Shown here in pieces: positions 22,601 through 33,448 of a stretch of 64,000 bases of DNA. The stretch spans positions 4,052,501 to 4,116,500 of the forward strand of contig NZ_JACHLY010000001.1 of assembly GCF_014204715.1 (NCBI RefSeq), read 5' to 3'. The notes beneath the pieces are model-generated. The model did no database searches and had not been told where the DNA came from. It saw only the letters and a program-made list of their open reading frames with translations. Source of the stretch: Streptomonospora salina. GTDB lineage: Bacteria; Actinomycetota; Actinomycetes; Streptosporangiales; Streptosporangiaceae. The position numbers and the translations under genes were made by a program. Numbering within the stretch: position 1 is the first letter of the stretch; every line of letters begins with the position of its first letter.

Positions 22601-25600
22601 CCCGGTGGCCTCGGCCTCCTCGGTGATGAGGAGACGCACCCCGGAGTCGCGCACGATGAACTCCCGGCGCTCGACCGGGTAGTCGGGGTCGACGGGCAGG
22701 TAGGCGGCGCCGGCTTTGACGACCGCGAGCAGTGCCGTGACGAGGCCGGGGCCGCGCCGGAGCGAGACCCCGACGGTCGTGCCGCGCCCGGCACCGAGGC
22801 TGTGCAGGCGGGCGGCGACCTCTTCGGCGCGCCGGTCCAGTTCGGCGTAGGTCCACTCTGTGTCGGGGCCGATGAGCGCAGTGGCGCCGGGGCGTAGCCG
22901 CACCTGTTCGGCGAACAGTTCGACGAAGGTGAGTCTCTCCAGCGCCGGGCCGCCGTCACCCCAGGCGGCGACGCGGTCGCGCTCGTCCGCAGTCTGCGCC
23001 GGCAGGGCGCACATCGGCCTCGCGGCATCGGCGACCAGGGACTCGAGGTGGAAGACGAAGTGGGTCAGCAGCCGTTCGGCGGTCTGCTCGTCGAACAGGT
23101 CCGGATCGTACCGGAGCTGGGTGGTGAGCCGGTCGCCGTCATAGGCGACGAGGGTCAGCGGGTAGTTGGTGGCTTCTTCGGCGGCGACGCTGAGGACGTC
23201 GATGCCGTGGTCGCGGGCGGTTTGTGTGTCGACGGGGTAGTTCTCGAACACCACGATGCTGTCGAACAGTTGGGTGTCGCCGGAGAGGCCGGCTTCGCGT
23301 TGGATGCGGGAGAGGGGGACGTAGTCGTGTTGCCGGGCGGCGGCCTGGTGTTCTTGGAGGTGGTGGAGCCAGGTGGTGACGGGGGTGTGGGGGGTGATGG
23401 GGATGCGGACGGGGAGGGTGTTGATGAAGATGCCGATGGTGTTTTCGATGTCGGGTTGGTCGGCGGGGCGTCCGGAGGTGGTGGCGCCGAAGACGATGTC
23501 GGTGTCGCCGGAGTGGGCGGAGAGCAGTAGGGCCCAGGCGCCTTGGACGAGGGCGTTGACGGTGAGGCCGTGTTCGCGGGCGAAGCGGTGCACGGTGTCG
23601 GAGTGGTGGCGGGGCAGGTGTGTTTCCACGCGGGTTCGGGAGCGGGCGGTGCGGGTGTCCTGGGGTGGGCGGTCGTAGGGGAGTGGGGTGGGGGAGGTGA
23701 TGTCGGTGAGGGTGTGGCGCCAGTGGTCGAGTCCGGTTCGGTCGTCTTGGTTGTTGATCCAGGCGAGGTGGTCGCGGAACGGGGGGCGGGTGGGGAGGGG
23801 TTTGCCGTTGTAGGCGGTGAAGACGTCGGAGAGGACCAGGGGCAGGCTCCAGCCGTCCAGGAGGAGGTGGTGGAAGGTCCAGATCAGGGTGGTGCGGGTG
23901 GGGGAGAGGCGGGCGAGTGCGATGCGCATGAGGGGGGCGCGGGTGAGGTCTATGCCGGTCTGCTGGTCGTGGGTGCCCAGGTCGGTCAGGGCCTGGTTCT
24001 GGTCGTGGGGGGGAAGGTGGCGCCAGTCGTGGTGGGTGGTGGGGAGGTGGGCGTGGTCGGGGACGGTTTGGACGGGGGTGTCGAGGCCGTCCCAGGCGGG
24101 GGTGGCGCGGAGGGCGGGGGTGGTGTCGATGACGTGTTGCCAGGCGCGGGCCAGGCGGTGGGGGTCTTCGACGTTGTCCAGGTGGAGGGTGAGTTGTTCG
24201 AGGTAGGCGGGGTCTTCGTCCAGTACGGAGTGGAAGAGCATGCCTTGTTGCATGGGGGTGAGGGGGAGGATGTCGCGGGTGTCGGGGGTGGTGAGGCGGT
24301 CGATGGTGTGCTGGTCGAGGTCGACGAGGGGGAAGTCGGAGGGGGTGGCGCCGCCGGCGTCGTCGCTGAGGCAGTGCTGGATGAGGGTGTGCAGGGCGGT
24401 GGTGTAGTCCTCGGCGAGGGCGGTCACGGTCGCCCGGTCGTGGGTGCGGTCGGAGAAGATCCAGTCGAAGGCGAGGGTGTCGTCTTCGATGCGGCCGACG
24501 ATGTCGAGGAGGTGGGTGCGTTCTTCTCGGGGGTCGTGTTCGTGGCCGGTGTTGAGTTGGAGTCCGGTGTGGAGGGTGTCGGTTTCGGTGTCGAAGCGGC
24601 CGAGGTAGTTGAAGGAGATGTCGGGGTGGGGGATGTGGTCGAGGTCGGTGGTGGTGGCGAGGTGGCGTAGAGCGCCGTAGCCGAGTCCGCGTGTGGGGAC
24701 GGAGCGCAGCATCTCCTTGGTGGTTTTGATGCGGGTGTCCCAGTCGCCGGTGGAGGTGAGGGCGATGGGGAACATGGTGGTGAACCAGCCGACGGTGCGG
24801 GAGAGGTCGAGGTCGTCGAAGAGGTCTTCGCGGCCGTGTCCTTCCAGGTCGATGAGGAGTTGTTCGGTGTCGGCCCATTCGGTGAGCACGGGGGCGAGGG
24901 CGGTCAGGAGGAGGTCGTTGATCTGGGTGCGGTAGGCGTGGGGCGCTTCGCGGAGCAGGGCTCGGGTGGTGTGGGGGGTCAGGCGGGTGGTGACGGTGTG
25001 TTGTGAGGAGGCGGGGCCGTTGCCGGGGTGGTCGTGGTCGCGGGGGATGCGGGCCGGGGTGTGGGCGAGGTCGGTCCAGTGGCGGGTTTCGTGGTCGAAG
25101 TGTCCGTCGTGTGTGGCCTGGGTGAGGCGGTGGGCCCAGGTGGGGAAGGGGGTGGTGCGTTTGCCGAGGTCGATGGGGTGGCCGGTGGTGGTTTGGCGGT
25201 AGGCGGTGGTGAGGTCTTCGAGGAGGATGCGCCAGGAGATGCCGTCGGTGACGAGGTGGTGGGCGACGATGAGCAGGCGGGGGGCGTTCTGGTCGGTGAA
25301 CAGCACCATGCGCATCATCGGGCCTGATTGCGGGTCCAGTGAGGATTGGGTGCGGTGGGTGTGGTGGGAGAGGGCTTCTTGGGTCTGGTGTGTGTCGAGG
25401 CCGGTGAGGTCGACGGTTTCGATGGCGGGGTGGGTGTTTGCGGGGTCGGCGATGTGGAATTCGCCGGTGGCCTCCATTCGGAGGCGGAGCATGTCGTGGT
25501 GGTGCAGCAAGGCGGCGGCTGCGGCGGGCAGGGCGCTGGTGTCGGTGTCGTGTTCCAGGTCGAGCAGGACCGACATGTTGAAGTGGTGCGGTGCTATGGG

Positions 25601-28600
25601 GTGGGTGTGCTGGAACCAGCGCATGATGGGTGTGGGGGTGAGGGGTCCGGTGGTGGGGCCTGTGGGGGTGGGTTGGTCGGTGTGGTTGGTTTGGGCGACG
25701 GTGGCGAGTGCTGCGGGTGTGGGGTGGGCGAAGACGTGTTTGGAGGTGATGGTGATGCCGGCGTTGCGGGCGCGGGAGACGAGTTGGATGCTCAGGATCG
25801 AGTCGCCGCCCAGTGCGAAGAAGTCGTCGTGTATGCCGATGTTCTCTTCTGCGAGGACGGTGGTGAATGCTTCGGTCAGGATCCGCTCGGTCTCGGAGCG
25901 TGGGGCGATGTATCCGTTTCCGGTTTGTGTTGTCCAGTCGGGTGTCGGGAGCGCCCGGTGGTCCACTTTCCCGTTGGCGTTCAGCGGCATCGCATCCAAC
26001 GGCACCAGAACCTGCGGCACCATGTACGCCGGGAGTTCCGCAGCCAGTGCGGCCTGTGCGCCCTCCACCTCCGCATCGGGGATCCGGCCGTCGGGGCCGA
26101 CGGCGTAGCCCACCAGCCGTCGGCCGCCGGAGTCGGAGCGGTGGACGAGCACAGCGGCCTCGGCCACCTCAGGGCGGCGCAGCAGTGCCGATTCGACCTC
26201 GCCCGGTTCGATCCGGAAGCCGCGGAGTTTGATCTGCTCGTCGGCGCGGCCGACGTATTCCAGTTGCCCGTCGCGGTTCCAGCGGACCAGGTCGCCGGTG
26301 CGGTACATGCGGGCGCCGGGAGGTCCGTAGGGGTCGGCGACGAAGCGTTCGGCGGTCAGGCCGGGTCGGCCCGTGTAGCCGCGGGCGAGTCCCGCCCCGC
26401 CGATGTGCAGTTCGCCGACCGCGCCGATCGGGGTGCGGCGCAGGAGGCCGTCGAGGACACGAAGCCGCGTGCCGTCGAGCGGCCCGCCGATCGGCACCGG
26501 CTCGGGGACGGGGGCCGCCCCCTCCACCGGGAATAGGGTGGCGTACGTGGTCGTCTCGGTCGGCCCGTACACGTTGGCGACCAGGGTGTCCGGGCACGCG
26601 CGCCGGACCCGGTCGAGGGCTCCGGGGTTGGCGGCCTCGCCGCCGGTGAGCACCTCCCGGAGACCGGTGAAGCAGGCGGGATCCTGTGAGGCGTACAGGG
26701 CGAACAGCGAGGCGGTCACGAACGTCGCCGTGGCGCCGTGCCGCTCGACCGCGGCGGCGAACTCCTCGGCGTCCAGGCGCCCGGGAGGCGCGACCGCGAC
26801 CGCTCCCCCGTTGAGCAGCGGCACCCAGATCTCGTAGGTGGCCGCGTCGAAGGCGTGCGAGGAGTGGAAGAGCACCCGGTCGTGCCGGCCGCCGCTCCAC
26901 CTCCGGTCGCGCGCCAAGTCGACGATGTCGCCGTGCGTGACGGCCACGCCCTTGGGCATTCCCGTGGACCCGGACGTGAACATCACGTAGGCCAGGCTCT
27001 GCGGGGTGATCCGCGCCGGGTGGGCGCCGCCGGTTCCGGTCTCCGCCGCCCGGGTCTCTCCGGCCGGCACGGCTCGGTCCGGTGCCTGCTCGTCCGGGCG
27101 CAGGACCGGCAGGCCACAGTGCTTTGGGACGCGCCCGGCCGAGACGGCGTCGGCGATCGCGCACACCGCGCCGGTCTCCTCGGCCAGCCGGCCCACCCGC
27201 TCGGCCGGGTCGTCGGCATGGACCGGGACATAGGCGGCGCCCGCGCGCAGCACCGCGAGCATCGCCGTGACCAGATGCGCGCCCCGCTCCAGGACCAGCA
27301 GCACCGGCGACTCGGCGCCCGCCCCGTGTGCGCTCAGCCGGTCGGCAAGGGCGGCCGAGGCGGCATCGAGGTCGGCGTAGGTCAGATCCCCGCCCGGCCC
27401 GGAGACCGCCACCGCCTCCGGGGTCCGGGCGACCTGCCCGGCGAAAGCCTCCGGGACCGTGGCCGCAGGCGCCCGGCGGTCGCTCTCCTCCCAGGCGGTC
27501 AGAGCGCGCCGCTCGGCCTCCGGGCGGATGTCGAGCTGCGCCATCGGCAGTCCGGGGTCCGCCACCAGCAGGTCGGCGATGCGGCGGAGCCCTTCGGCGA
27601 GCCCGGCGATCCGCTCGGCGTCGTACAGGTCGGTGCTGTACTCGACGGTGAGCTGGAGCCCTCCGGCCCGCTCGGTGAACTCGAAGACCAGGTCGAACAG
27701 GGCCGACGTGCGCGGCAGGTCCACCGGGCGCGCGTCCAGACCGGGCAGGGCCAACTCCCCGGTGTGGGCGTTCTGCAGCACCATCATCGCCTGGAAGAGC
27801 GGGGTGCGGCCCGGGTCGCGGTCGACTCCGACCGCGTCCACGACCCGGTCGAAAGGCACTTCGCGGTCGAGGGAGTCCAGGACGGTGCGGCGCACGCCGT
27901 CCAGGAACTCCCCGAGGGTGGTGCCGGGGGCGGCCCGCGACCGGATCGGGACGGGGTTGACGAAGAACCCGACCACGTCGTCGACCTGGTGATGATCGCG
28001 CCCGGCCGAGGCGACGCCGAGCGTGGTGTCCCTGCTACCCGAGGAGGTGGACAGCAGCAACTGGGTGAGAGCGGTGAGGGCGGTGAACAGAGTGGTCCCG
28101 TGCCGCCGCCCGAGGTCCTTGAGAGCCCCGGTCAGTTCCGGGCCCAGGTCCAGCCGGTGCACCGCGCCGGCCGTGGTCCGTGCGGCGGGCCGAGGCCGGT
28201 CGGTGGGCACCTCCAGTGGGCGTGCCCCCTCCAGCTCCCGCCGCCAGTACTGCAGGCGGTCGCCTACTTCGGGCCCGATCCAGCGGTCCTGCTCCCACAC
28301 CGCGAAGTCGGCGTAGTCCACCCGGTCTGCGCCGTATTCCGGCTCCGCCCCGGCGCGCTCGTCCCGGCCGGCCCGGTACAGTTCCGCCAGGTCCCGGGCG
28401 ATGACGTCGACCGACCAGCCGTCGCAGGCGATATGGTGCGCGCTCAACACCAGAACGTAGTCGTCGTCGCCGAGCCGGATCAGCAGCGCCCGGAACACAG
28501 GACCGTTCTGGAGGTCGAAGGGCCGCTCCACCTCGGCGGTGAGCGCCGCCTCCAGCCGCTCCGTGAGCGGCCGTTCCTCGTGTTCCTCACCGCTCAGGTC

Positions 28601-30622
28601 GCACTCGGTCAGCAGAGCGGGGTGCTCCCACGGGCCGTGGACCAGCTGCACCGGGCCGTCGTCGGTGGCGGCGTAGGTGGTGCGCAGCGATTCGTGCCGG
28701 AGTTGCAGGCCGGTGAGGGCCTCGCGCAGCGCCGGGACGGAGAGCCGTCCGGTCAACCGGTAAGCGCTGCCGGTGTAGTACTCGGCGCTTTCGGGATCGT
28801 GCTGGTAGAGGAACCACAGCCGACGCTGGGCCGCTGACAGGGGCAGTGGCCGGTTCCGGTCGGCGCGGGGGAGCGGCTGCAGGTCCCCAGCAGTGCCGGT
28901 GCCCTCGGCGGCCAGCCGGGCCGGGGTAGGCAGGGTGAACAGAGCCCGCCGGTCCATGTGCGTGCCGAGCCGCGCCCCGATGCGGGACAGAGCGCGGACG
29001 GCGAGGATGGAGTCGCCGCCCAAGGCGAAGAAGTCGTCGTGCGCGCCCACACGGTCCAGGCCCAGGGCGGCGGCGAACTCCTCGGCGACCGCCTGCTCGG
29101 CGGCGTCCCGCGGAGCGACGTACTCCGGCGCGGGGACGGCTTCGTCTGGCGCGGGGAGCCGGTCGCGGTCGACCTTGCCGTTCGGGGTGGTGGGCACGGC
29201 CGCCAGCACCACCACCGCGGAGGGCACCATGTGTGCGGGCAGCTCCTCGGCCAGCGCCGCGCGCACCCGATCGCCGTCCAGGGCGGGCCGCCGCGGGTCT
29301 CCGGCCGCGTAGGCCACCAGCCGCCGGATTCCCGGGCGGTCCTCACGCACCATCACCGCGGCGCCGGCGACGCCGGGCAGCCGGGCGATGGCGCTCTCCA
29401 CCTCCCCGGGCTCGATCCGGAACCCGCGCAGCTTCACCTGGTCGTCGCTGCGGCCGCGGAACTCCAGGGCGTGGTCGGGACGAACGCGCACCAGGTCGCC
29501 GGAGCGGTACATCCGGGCCCCGGGCGGGCCGTAGGGGTCGGCGACGAAGCGTTCGGAGGTCAGGCCCAGGCGGCCCCGGTAGCCGCGGGCCAGTCCGGAA
29601 CCGGAGATGTACAGCTCCCCGACTCCCCCCGGCTGGACCGGTCGGAGCCGCTCGTCCAGTACGCGGACGGCGGTGCCGTCGACGGCTCGGCCGAGCGGCG
29701 GCACCGTGTCGCCGGACAGGGGATCGCTCATCGTCGCGCACACGGTCGTCTCGGTCGGGCCGTAGCCGTTGTACATCCGGCGCCCGCGCGACCACAGGTC
29801 CACGATCTCGCCGGGGCACGATTCGCCCGCCACCATCACCGCCCGCAGGTCTCCCAGCCCTTCCGGGGACAGCCCCGGCAGCACAGCCGGGGGCAGGGTC
29901 ACGTGGCTGATCCGGTAGTCGCGCAGGGTGTTCACCAGGGCCTCGCCCAGCAGCCGGTGCCGCGGCAGGACCACCAGGGCGGCGCCGTTGAGCAAGGCCA
30001 TGCAGACCTCGAATACCGAGGCGTCGAAGCTGGGCGAGGCGAACTGCAGTACCCGCGAGCCGGAGTCGGCCTGCATGCGGGCTCGCTGGGTGGCCGCCAG
30101 GTCGGCGATGCCCCGGTGGGTGACCAGGACCCCCTTGGGGCGGCCGGTGGAACCGGAGGTGTAGATGGTGTAAGCGACGTCGTCGAGCCGCGGGCGGGCG
30201 CCGGGGAGCGCGGCGGCCCCCGTGACTTCGGTGGCGGGGCGGATGTGGATGTCGTCCGGGAGCATTCCGAGGTGCCGGCCCTCGGTGAGTACCAGGTCGG
30301 CCCCGGAGTCGGCGGCTACGAAGGCCAGGCGTTCGGCCGGGTAGGCGGGGTCCAGGGGAAGGTAGGCGGCGCCGACCCGCATCACCGCGAGCATGCACAC
30401 CACCAGTTCGCGGCCACGTTCGAGGCATACTCCCACCGTGTCCCCGGGGAGTACGCCCCACCCGGACAGGCCGCGCGCCCGCTCTTCGACGAGGCCGGCG
30501 AGCTCGGCGTAGGTGAGAGCCTCTCCCTCCGTCACCAGTGCGACGGCATCGGGGCGCTCTGCGGCCTGCTCGGCGAAGAGCTTCGGGAAGGTGTGGTCGG
30601 ACAGGTCCTGTGGGGAGAGCAC
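16679..30622 (-). CDS. Initiating NRPS: A-T / C-A-T-E / C-A-T-E / C-A-T (modules 1-4)
   Basis: The 4647-residue protein starts directly with an A domain, so the chain begins with a free amino acid. Carrier serines lie near residues 537, 1608, 3099 and 4600. C domains: about 600-1030 (HHIACDG), 2105-2540 and 3595-4030 (both HHLLLDG, following E domains). E domains: 1660-2090 and 3150-3580 ([15 protein letters not shown]). A-domain codes read by eye: A1 D-A-F-T-M-A-G-V-C-K; A2 D-A-Y-F-L-G-V-T-Y-K; A3 D-A-M-I-V-G-A-I-A-K; A4 D-A-Y-F-W-G-V-T-F-K. A2 and A4 resemble Ile/Val codes; A1 and A3 are hydrophobic but unassigned. Expected product: L-aa1, D-aa2, D-aa3, L-aa4. GTG at 30622 follows AGGAG. 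Residues 1549-2489 and 3040-3980 are duplicate copies. Confidence 0.95.
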   Translation of the reverse strand: MLSPQDLSDHTFPKLFAEQAAERPDAVALVTEGEALTYAELAGLVEERARGLSGWGVLPGDTVGVCLERGRELVVCMLAVMRVGAAYLPLDPAYPAERLAFVAADSGADLVLTEGRHLGMLPDDIHIRPATEVTGAAALPGARPRLDDVAYTIYTSGSTGRPKGVLVTHRGIADLAATQRARMQADSGSRVLQFASPSFDASVFEVCMALLNGAALVVLPRHRLLGEALVNTLRDYRISHVTLPPAVLPGLSPEGLGDLRAVMVAGESCPGEIVDLWSRGRRMYNGYGPTETTVCATMSDPLSGDTVPPLGRAVDGTAVRVLDERLRPVQPGGVGELYISGSGLARGYRGRLGLTSERFVADPYGPPGARMYRSGDLVRVRPDHALEFRGRSDDQVKLRGFRIEPGEVESAIARLPGVAGAAVMVREDRPGIRRLVAYAAGDPRRPALDGDRVRAALAEELPAHMVPSAVVVLAAVPTTPNGKVDRDRLPAPDEAVPAPEYVAPRDAAEQAVAEEFAAALGLDRVGAHDDFFALGGDSILAVRALSRIGARLGTHMDRRALFTLPTPARLAAEGTGTAGDLQPLPRADRNRPLPLSAAQRRLWFLYQHDPESAEYYTGSAYRLTGRLSVPALREALTGLQLRHESLRTTYAATDDGPVQLVHGPWEHPALLTECDLSGEEHEERPLTERLEAALTAEVERPFDLQNGPVFRALLIRLGDDDYVLVLSAHHIACDGWSVDVIARDLAELYRAGRDERAGAEPEYGADRVDYADFAVWEQDRWIGPEVGDRLQYWRRELEGARPLEVPTDRPRPAARTTAGAVHRLDLGPELTGALKDLGRRHGTTLFTALTALTQLLLSTSSGSRDTTLGVASAGRDHHQVDDVVGFFVNPVPIRSRAAPGTTLGEFLDGVRRTVLDSLDREVPFDRVVDAVGVDRDPGRTPLFQAMMVLQNAHTGELALPGLDARPVDLPRTSALFDLVFEFTERAGGLQLTVEYSTDLYDAERIAGLAEGLRRIADLLVADPGLPMAQLDIRPEAERRALTAWEESDRRAPAATVPEAFAGQVARTPEAVAVSGPGGDLTYADLDAASAALADRLSAHGAGAESPVLLVLERGAHLVTAMLAVLRAGAAYVPVHADDPAERVGRLAEETGAVCAIADAVSAGRVPKHCGLPVLRPDEQAPDRAVPAGETRAAETGTGGAHPARITPQSLAYVMFTSGSTGMPKGVAVTHGDIVDLARDRRWSGGRHDRVLFHSSHAFDAATYEIWVPLLNGGAVAVAPPGRLDAEEFAAAVERHGATATFVTASLFALYASQDPACFTGLREVLTGGEAANPGALDRVRRACPDTLVANVYGPTETTTYATLFPVEGAAPVPEPVPIGGPLDGTRLRVLDGLLRRTPIGAVGELHIGGAGLARGYTGRPGLTAERFVADPYGPPGARMYRTGDLVRWNRDGQLEYVGRADEQIKLRGFRIEPGEVESALLRRPEVAEAAVLVHRSDSGGRRLVGYAVGPDGRIPDAEVEGAQAALAAELPAYMVPQVLVPLDAMPLNANGKVDHRALPTPDWTTQTGNGYIAPRSETERILTEAFTTVLAEENIGIHDDFFALGGDSILSIQLVSRARNAGITITSKHVFAHPTPAALATVAQTNHTDQPTPTGPTTGPLTPTPIMRWFQHTHPIAPHHFNMSVLLDLEHDTDTSALPAAAAALLHHHDMLRLRMEATGEFHIADPANTHPAIETVDLTGLDTHQTQEALSHHTHRTQSSLDPQSGPMMRMVLFTDQNAPRLLIVAHHLVTDGISWRILLEDLTTAYRQTTTGHPIDLGKRTTPFPTWAHRLTQATHDGHFDHETRHWTDLAHTPARIPRDHDHPGNGPASSQHTVTTRLTPHTTRALLREAPHAYRTQINDLLLTALAPVLTEWADTEQLLIDLEGHGREDLFDDLDLSRTVGWFTTMFPIALTSTGDWDTRIKTTKEMLRSVPTRGLGYGALRHLATTTDLDHIPHPDISFNYLGRFDTETDTLHTGLQLNTGHEHDPREERTHLLDIVGRIEDDTLAFDWIFSDRTHDRATVTALAEDYTTALHTLIQHCLSDDAGGATPSDFPLVDLDQHTIDRLTTPDTRDILPLTPMQQGMLFHSVLDEDPAYLEQLTLHLDNVEDPHRLARAWQHVIDTTPALRATPAWDGLDTPVQTVPDHAHLPTTHHDWRHLPPHDQNQALTDLGTHDQQTGIDLTRAPLMRIALARLSPTRTTLIWTFHHLLLDGWSLPLVLSDVFTAYNGKPLPTRPPFRDHLAWINNQDDRTGLDHWRHTLTDITSPTPLPYDRPPQDTRTARSRTRVETHLPRHHSDTVHRFAREHGLTVNALVQGAWALLLSAHSGDTDIVFGATTSGRPADQPDIENTIGIFINTLPVRIPITPHTPVTTWLHHLQEHQAAARQHDYVPLSRIQREAGLSGDTQLFDSIVVFENYPVDTQTARDHGIDVLSVAAEEATNYPLTLVAYDGDRLTTQLRYDPDLFDEQTAERLLTHFVFHLESLVADAARPMCALPAQTADERDRVAAWGDGGPALERLTFVELFAEQVRLRPGATALIGPDTEWTYAELDRRAEEVAARLHSLGAGRGTTVGVSLRRGPGLVTALLAVVKAGAAYLPVDPDYPVERREFIVRDSGVRLLITEEAEATGADGTAGPPRTTLAELTAGSAPADADAGGASAPAPPGPDDPAYVIYTSGSTGTPKGTVVTHHGIGAFAASMVERFGTDPRFRVLQLASSSFDASVMEVLMAFGAGAALVVPEPGPLVGEDLAWTLLHYRVGLTIIPPSILATVPAGSYPDLRTLVVGAEACPAELVNRWAPGRRMVNAYGPTETTIAASLSDPLALGQAPPIGRPVQGTRLRVLDGLLRRTPIGAVGELHIGGAGLARGYTGRPGLTAERFVADPYGPPGARMYRTGDLVRWNRDGQLEYVGRADEQIKLRGLRIEPGEVESALVALPGVRQAAVAVRRDAPGGAALVGYVAGGADPVEVRDRLARTLPAHLVPAAVLPVDAVPLTPNGKVDHRALPTPDWTTQTGNGYIAPRSETERILTEAFTTVLAEENIGIHDDFFALGGDSILSIQLVSRARNAGITITSKHVFAHPTPAALATVAQTNHTDQPTPTGPTTGPLTPTPIMRWFQHTHPIAPHHFNMSVLLDLEHDTDTSALPAAAAALLHHHDMLRLRMEATGEFHIADPANTHPAIETVDLTGLDTHQTQEALSHHTHRTQSSLDPQSGPMMRMVLFTDQNAPRLLIVAHHLVTDGISWRILLEDLTTAYRQTTTGHPIDLGKRTTPFPTWAHRLTQATHDGHFDHETRHWTDLAHTPARIPRDHDHPGNGPASSQHTVTTRLTPHTTRALLREAPHAYRTQINDLLLTALAPVLTEWADTEQLLIDLEGHGREDLFDDLDLSRTVGWFTTMFPIALTSTGDWDTRIKTTKEMLRSVPTRGLGYGALRHLATTTDLDHIPHPDISFNYLGRFDTETDTLHTGLQLNTGHEHDPREERTHLLDIVGRIEDDTLAFDWIFSDRTHDRATVTALAEDYTTALHTLIQHCLSDDAGGATPSDFPLVDLDQHTIDRLTTPDTRDILPLTPMQQGMLFHSVLDEDPAYLEQLTLHLDNVEDPHRLARAWQHVIDTTPALRATPAWDGLDTPVQTVPDHAHLPTTHHDWRHLPPHDQNQALTDLGTHDQQTGIDLTRAPLMRIALARLSPTRTTLIWTFHHLLLDGWSLPLVLSDVFTAYNGKPLPTRPPFRDHLAWINNQDDRTGLDHWRHTLTDITSPTPLPYDRPPQDTRTARSRTRVETHLPRHHSDTVHRFAREHGLTVNALVQGAWALLLSAHSGDTDIVFGATTSGRPADQPDIENTIGIFINTLPVRIPITPHTPVTTWLHHLQEHQAAARQHDYVPLSRIQREAGLSGDTQLFDSIVVFENYPVDTQTARDHGIDVLSVAAEEATNYPLALSAYATERIRLLIGYEPDHFNEATAESLLDDLAALLVGLAADGERPLGAVRGADASATADFTDGAALDPPERTVDELFAEQVRLRPGATALIGPDTEWTYAELDRRAEEVAAHLRAHGTTPDSRVFLALPRSPHVVAAMLGVLKAGAAYVPLHDAVPAERVAALAADSGVDTAIAAPGALDLFTGAAPIAVHRYGPDGITAVTAGRNAARPVGDAAPRTLPTSAAYTMFTSGSTGTPKGVVVDHRNIVALTRDGRWTGAAHGRVLFHSPHAFDAATYEVWVPLLNGGTVVVAPEGGITADTVRGAVRDHGVSAVFLTTALFNLFARQDPGCFAGLHQVWTGGEAADPSSFARVLEECGDTEVVHVYGPTETTTFATCTPIGRDRVHAGSCPIGRPMDGTRARVLDTALRPLPVGAVGELYLGGDGVARGYGRKPGLTAERFVADPYGPPGARMYRTGDLVRWEGDGQIAFVGRADGQIKLRGFRIELGEIETALAGVRGAARGAAAVTSSPSGAQVLAGYLTESAPGAVDTAAAADELARSLPAYMIPSVLTVVESLPLNDNGKVDRRALPTPDWTRITEDRYAPPETPTEELVAEVWAEVLKLDRVGRDDNFFDAGGDSVMSLQVAAGIRDALDVTVPTRALFDHQTVRAYAKEVEDALMGEPAD
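18684..21504 (-). repeat. Internal NRPS duplication, copy 2 (T-E-C block)
   Basis: This 2821-bp block repeats at 23157-25977 with a constant offset of 4473 bp, and no mismatch was seen by eye. It encodes the last A-domain residues from [14 protein letters not shown], then carrier, epimerisation and condensation domains up to NYPL. Its base use differs from the flanks: on the plus strand it is a G/T-rich stretch, so the protein is unusually rich in His, Thr and Asp. Confidence 0.9.
23157..25977 (-). repeat. Internal NRPS duplication, copy 1 (T-E-C block)
   Basis: Partner of 18684-21504. Shorter homologous tracts lie outside the block at other offsets: 111 bp at 22812-22922 versus 18345-18455 (offset 4467, encoding the A-domain start [20 protein letters not shown]), and 288 bp at 26183-26470 versus 21692-21979 (offset 4491, two differences, encoding A-domain motifs A6-A8). 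The substrate-choosing parts of the two A domains between these tracts are clearly different. Confidence 0.9.
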
Positions 30623-30717
30623 GATCTACTCCTGGGATCCGTAAGGGGACGCGAACCGGTGGGGCGGGACGCGGAGAAGGTGGGCGTGTTCGGGCAGGGC
30701 GGCGCGGGTGCAGGGGG

Positions 30718-32085
30718 TCAGGCGCCGGAGCGCGCCGGGAGCGGGGTGCGGCGCAGCGCCCGGCCGTTGTACTGCATCGACGCGATCGATCCGGGCTCTT
30801 GCGGGTCGCGCAGGAAGCGGCCGCTGAACGACATTCCGCCCAGGTCGTCCATAGTGACGGAGAACTGCAGGTCAGAGGTGATAATCATCGGACCGGAGAA
30901 GCCGTTGGACAGACGGAACTGGAACCCGCCGGAGTCGTCCGGGGCGACGTCGGCCATCAGGTCGCCGTTGACGTAGCGGCCGACGATCCCGTCGGTACCG
31001 GCTTCCCGGGCGGGAGCCTGCGCGCGGCCGCGGGGCGTGGGCTGTTGGTAGTGGCCCACGTCCAGGCCCAGCTCGCGCAGACCGGCCACCAAGTCCTCCC
31101 AGAATCGCAGGCCGGAGGTGCCGTTGGTGGTCAGGGCCAGGGCGGTGCCCCCCTCGGGGTCGACCCGCAGGTTACAGGTGCCGCCGTCGAGCGTGCCGTC
31201 GTGGCCGTACCAGAGGCGGTCGCTGGCCAAATGCAGGGCCCACCCTGCGCCCCAACCGTCGGCCAGGCCGTAGGGGGCGGCGGCGGAAACGGTGCGGCCC
31301 ATCTCGTGCAGCACCCGCGGGTCGGCGATATCGGTGTCCAGGGCCGCGTCTTCGGGACCCATGAAGGCGCGGCCGAAGCCGACCAGGTCGGTGGCGCTTC
31401 CGGCCAGGCCGCCGGCGGGTGCCAGGGCGGGTTCGACGGTGAATTCGACCGGTTCGATCGTCCCGGATGCGGTGTCGACGGCGTGACCGCTTCCGGTCGC
31501 GGGGACGGAGCCGGGGTCGCGGGCGTCGTACACGAACGCCAGGTCCAGCCCGGCGGGCAGGGCCAGATGCGACTCCAGGGTCTCCCACCAGTCCTGCCCG
31601 GTGACGACCTCCACCAGGTAAGCGGCCAGGGAGTAGGCGCCGTTGGAGTAGGAGAACGCGGTGCCGGGAGCGGCGACCGGCGCCCGCTCCAGCAGGGAGG
31701 CGGCCTGGCGGCGCAGCGAGGTGGCGCGGACCGGTCCGTCGTCGTGGTCGGAGACCAGACCGGCGGTGTGGCTGAGAAGCTGGCGGGCGGTCGGCGCGGG
31801 GGCCGGGCGGTCGGCGGGGAGTTCCGGGAGATAGGTGTCCACGGGGATGTCCAAGTCGACGTCGCCGTCCTCGACCAGCTGCATGACCAGGGCTGCGGTG
31901 AAGATCTTGGAGACTGAGCCGTAGGCGAAGCGGGAGCGGGGGGTGACGGGGCGGCCCGTGCCGGCCCGTTCCACCCCGGCGACGAATTCGTGCAGCTCGC
32001 CGCCGTGGTACAGGGAGAACTGGGCTCCGGGAACCAGGGAATTCCGGGCGAGGTCGTCGAACAGTCGTCGAAGCTTTTTGATCAT
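30718..32085 (-). CDS. PBP-type (SurE-like) stand-alone NRPS thioesterase / macrocyclase
   Basis: The 455-residue serine hydrolase has the beta-lactamase / penicillin-binding-protein fold motifs: SVSK (nucleophile Ser57, Lys60), YSN (Tyr146, Asn148) and GHDG (His295), with GWGAGW just before. A C-terminal lipocalin-like domain spans about 360-450. Length, motif spacing and C-terminal domain match the PBP-type thioesterases of surugamide, desotamide, ulleungmycin and mannopeptimycin pathways. These release peptidyl chains from carrier proteins by head-to-tail cyclisation, favouring a D-residue at the C terminus. No signal peptide is seen, which argues against a periplasmic beta-lactamase or carboxypeptidase. 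It is the first gene of the operon, 95 nt before an NRPS system that lacks its own thioesterase and ends in an E domain. Start ATG follows GGGAG. Confidence 0.92.
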   Translation of the reverse strand: MIKKLRRLFDDLARNSLVPGAQFSLYHGGELHEFVAGVERAGTGRPVTPRSRFAYGSVSKIFTAALVMQLVEDGDVDLDIPVDTYLPELPADRPAPAPTARQLLSHTAGLVSDHDDGPVRATSLRRQAASLLERAPVAAPGTAFSYSNGAYSLAAYLVEVVTGQDWWETLESHLALPAGLDLAFVYDARDPGSVPATGSGHAVDTASGTIEPVEFTVEPALAPAGGLAGSATDLVGFGRAFMGPEDAALDTDIADPRVLHEMGRTVSAAAPYGLADGWGAGWALHLASDRLWYGHDGTLDGGTCNLRVDPEGGTALALTTNGTSGLRFWEDLVAGLRELGLDVGHYQQPTPRGRAQAPAREAGTDGIVGRYVNGDLMADVAPDDSGGFQFRLSNGFSGPMIITSDLQFSVTMDDLGGMSFSGRFLRDPQEPGSIASMQYNGRALRRTPLPARSGA

Positions 32086-32655
32086 GCCGTCTCCCGTTTG
32101 GGTTTCGATGATAACCAGTTCACCTGGGGTGATTGCAGCGGGGTGTAGGCAGCCATACCCGACGACAGATGGTTCACCATACTCGCGGTTCGAGTCAACA
32201 GATTCGGGTGGCGCCCGAACATGCGGTTCGGCGGCCTATAGTCCTCTGCGCGCGTTGCCGGGCGCGTGTTCGCTCCCATATTTGCGGCGCTGTTCTTGCA
32301 AAGGATTTCGAGGTCGCTTGAACAGAGGGTTCCGACTCTTTTGCGGCGGCCACGGGTGTTGTTCTAGCTAGCTCCGATGCGAAGCAATGAGTAGTGCCAT
32401 CAATGCGCTTCGCCTCGATCGAATCCGCTATGAGCTGGAACGATGTGTCGTCGATGGGTGGTGATCACCGGGTGCCGGGGGATGCGGATCATGTCGTCCC
32501 AAGCCAGCGTTCCGGTGTATTAGTGAAAAACAGATGCATCGAACGCGATCGGGTCAGGGTGTTTTCGTGCGTCTTGTGCGATCGCGTCGCATGAAATTCC
32601 CCGCCCCTTTTATCTGATTCCGAAAGAGTCGCCCCGGAAGTCCGTGGAAAGGTTT
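32086..32655. promoter_or_regulatory. Upstream region of the biosynthetic operon, no gene seen
   Basis: 570 bp, A/T-richer than the genes around it, without a convincing coding frame. It should hold the promoter of the thioesterase-NRPS-mbtH operon. On the minus strand a TTGACT lies at about 32193-32198, beside a short inverted repeat TTCGGG-N5-CCCGAA at about 32204-32220. No -10 at normal spacing was found, so the promoter is not placed. Confidence 0.4.
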
Positions 32656-32711
32656 TCATGAAACTGTGGCCACATCAGGCCAGGTGGCGGTGAAGGCGGT
32701 GATCGGAAAAC

Positions 32712-32744
32712 AAAAACTCCGCCCGGGAAGATCACCGGGCGGAG
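32712..32744 (-). terminator. Rho-independent terminator of the small membrane protein gene
   Basis: Perfect 10-bp stem: 32717-32726 (CTCCGCCCGG) pairs with 32735-32744 around an 8-nt loop. On the minus strand the stem is followed by a T-rich run (TTTTTGTTTT). It lies about 65 nt after the stop of the gene at 32811-33056. Confidence 0.85.
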
Positions 32745-32810
32745 GGGCGTGCGGCACACCCGAGGAATGGGCGTGCCTCGTTCCGTTCCGTTCTGGCCGC
32801 GGGCCGGCGG

Positions 32811-33056
32811 CTACCTGCGGTTGCGCAGGTGGTGAACGACCAGCAGGACGATGCCCAGAACCGTCAGCAGACCGAATGCCACACTGATGAGGGGATGGAA
32901 GCCGCCGAGGGAGGTCGTCGCGTTGGCTGCCGCGCCGACGATGATCAGCAGCCACAACAGGGCCCGTACCGCATACCGGCCTTGCGTCGAGGGGGTGTCG
33001 TCGCGGCGCGGTTCGGAGCCGCTCTGGGGCTGTGCGAACCGATAGGGGTCGCTCAT
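32811..33056 (-). CDS. Small two-helix membrane protein (81 aa), function unknown
   Basis: A charged, Gln/Arg/Asp-rich N-terminus (about 25 residues, including a PYRFAQPQSGSEP segment) precedes two hydrophobic helices, near residues 30-47 (AVRALLWLLIIVGAAANA) and 53-75 (PLISVAFGLLTVLGIVLLVV), ending HHLRNRR. The ATG at 33056 has a GGGAGA ribosome-binding site. It has its own terminator and is monocistronic between the NRPS operon promoter and the second two-component system. No specific family function is recognised; similar small proteins are widespread in actinomycetes. Confidence 0.75.
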   Translation of the reverse strand: MSDPYRFAQPQSGSEPRRDDTPSTQGRYAVRALLWLLIIVGAAANATTSLGGFHPLISVAFGLLTVLGIVLLVVHHLRNRR

Positions 33057-33448
33057 CTGGTGTCTCCCGGAGATCCGGAGGCAGCGGTCGGAGGGTCCTG
33101 CACGGGCGAGAGGTTCCTGCCGCGGACTCGACCGAGACTAGGCTCCGGTGCCGCCGCCGAACGATCCCGCACACTGAACAGATCGGGTAGAGCCAGCTGT
33201 ACTTCTGCGTCCCGCGCCTGCTGGTGCCGTGGTCGGAACGCCGTCCGTGTGGGAGACGCCACCCGCTTCCGGGCGCGGCGGAGCGAGAATGAGCGGTGCT
33301 TCGCTCCGATCCGGGCGCCCGGGTCGACGACGGCATCCGCTGGAGCGGACGCCCGGCGGCACCGGCGGCCCGCTCCCACCCGGCGAGCGTCTCCGGCCCG
33401 TGCCTAGTAATCTGGCGCCGATTCGGCTCCGGCCGGGAGTTGGTGAGC

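Noticed and set aside
18684-25977. Repeats as a CRISPR or satellite array
   Set aside because: Only two long copies inside one coding frame; no short regularly spaced repeats anywhere in the window.
30718-32085. Class C beta-lactamase or D-Ala-D-Ala carboxypeptidase
   Set aside because: The fold is shared, but there is no signal peptide, and the C-terminal lipocalin-like domain, size and operon position with a TE-less NRPS fit a PBP-type thioesterase better.
32394-32594. 66-codon plus frame in the NRPS promoter region
   Set aside because: No ribosome site, no motif, poor codon bias; treated as non-coding.
33053-33379. 108-codon minus frame upstream of the second kinase
   Set aside because: Overlaps the start of the small membrane gene, is Arg/Ala/Pro-rich and lacks a ribosome site; the 390-bp gap is more likely promoter DNA.
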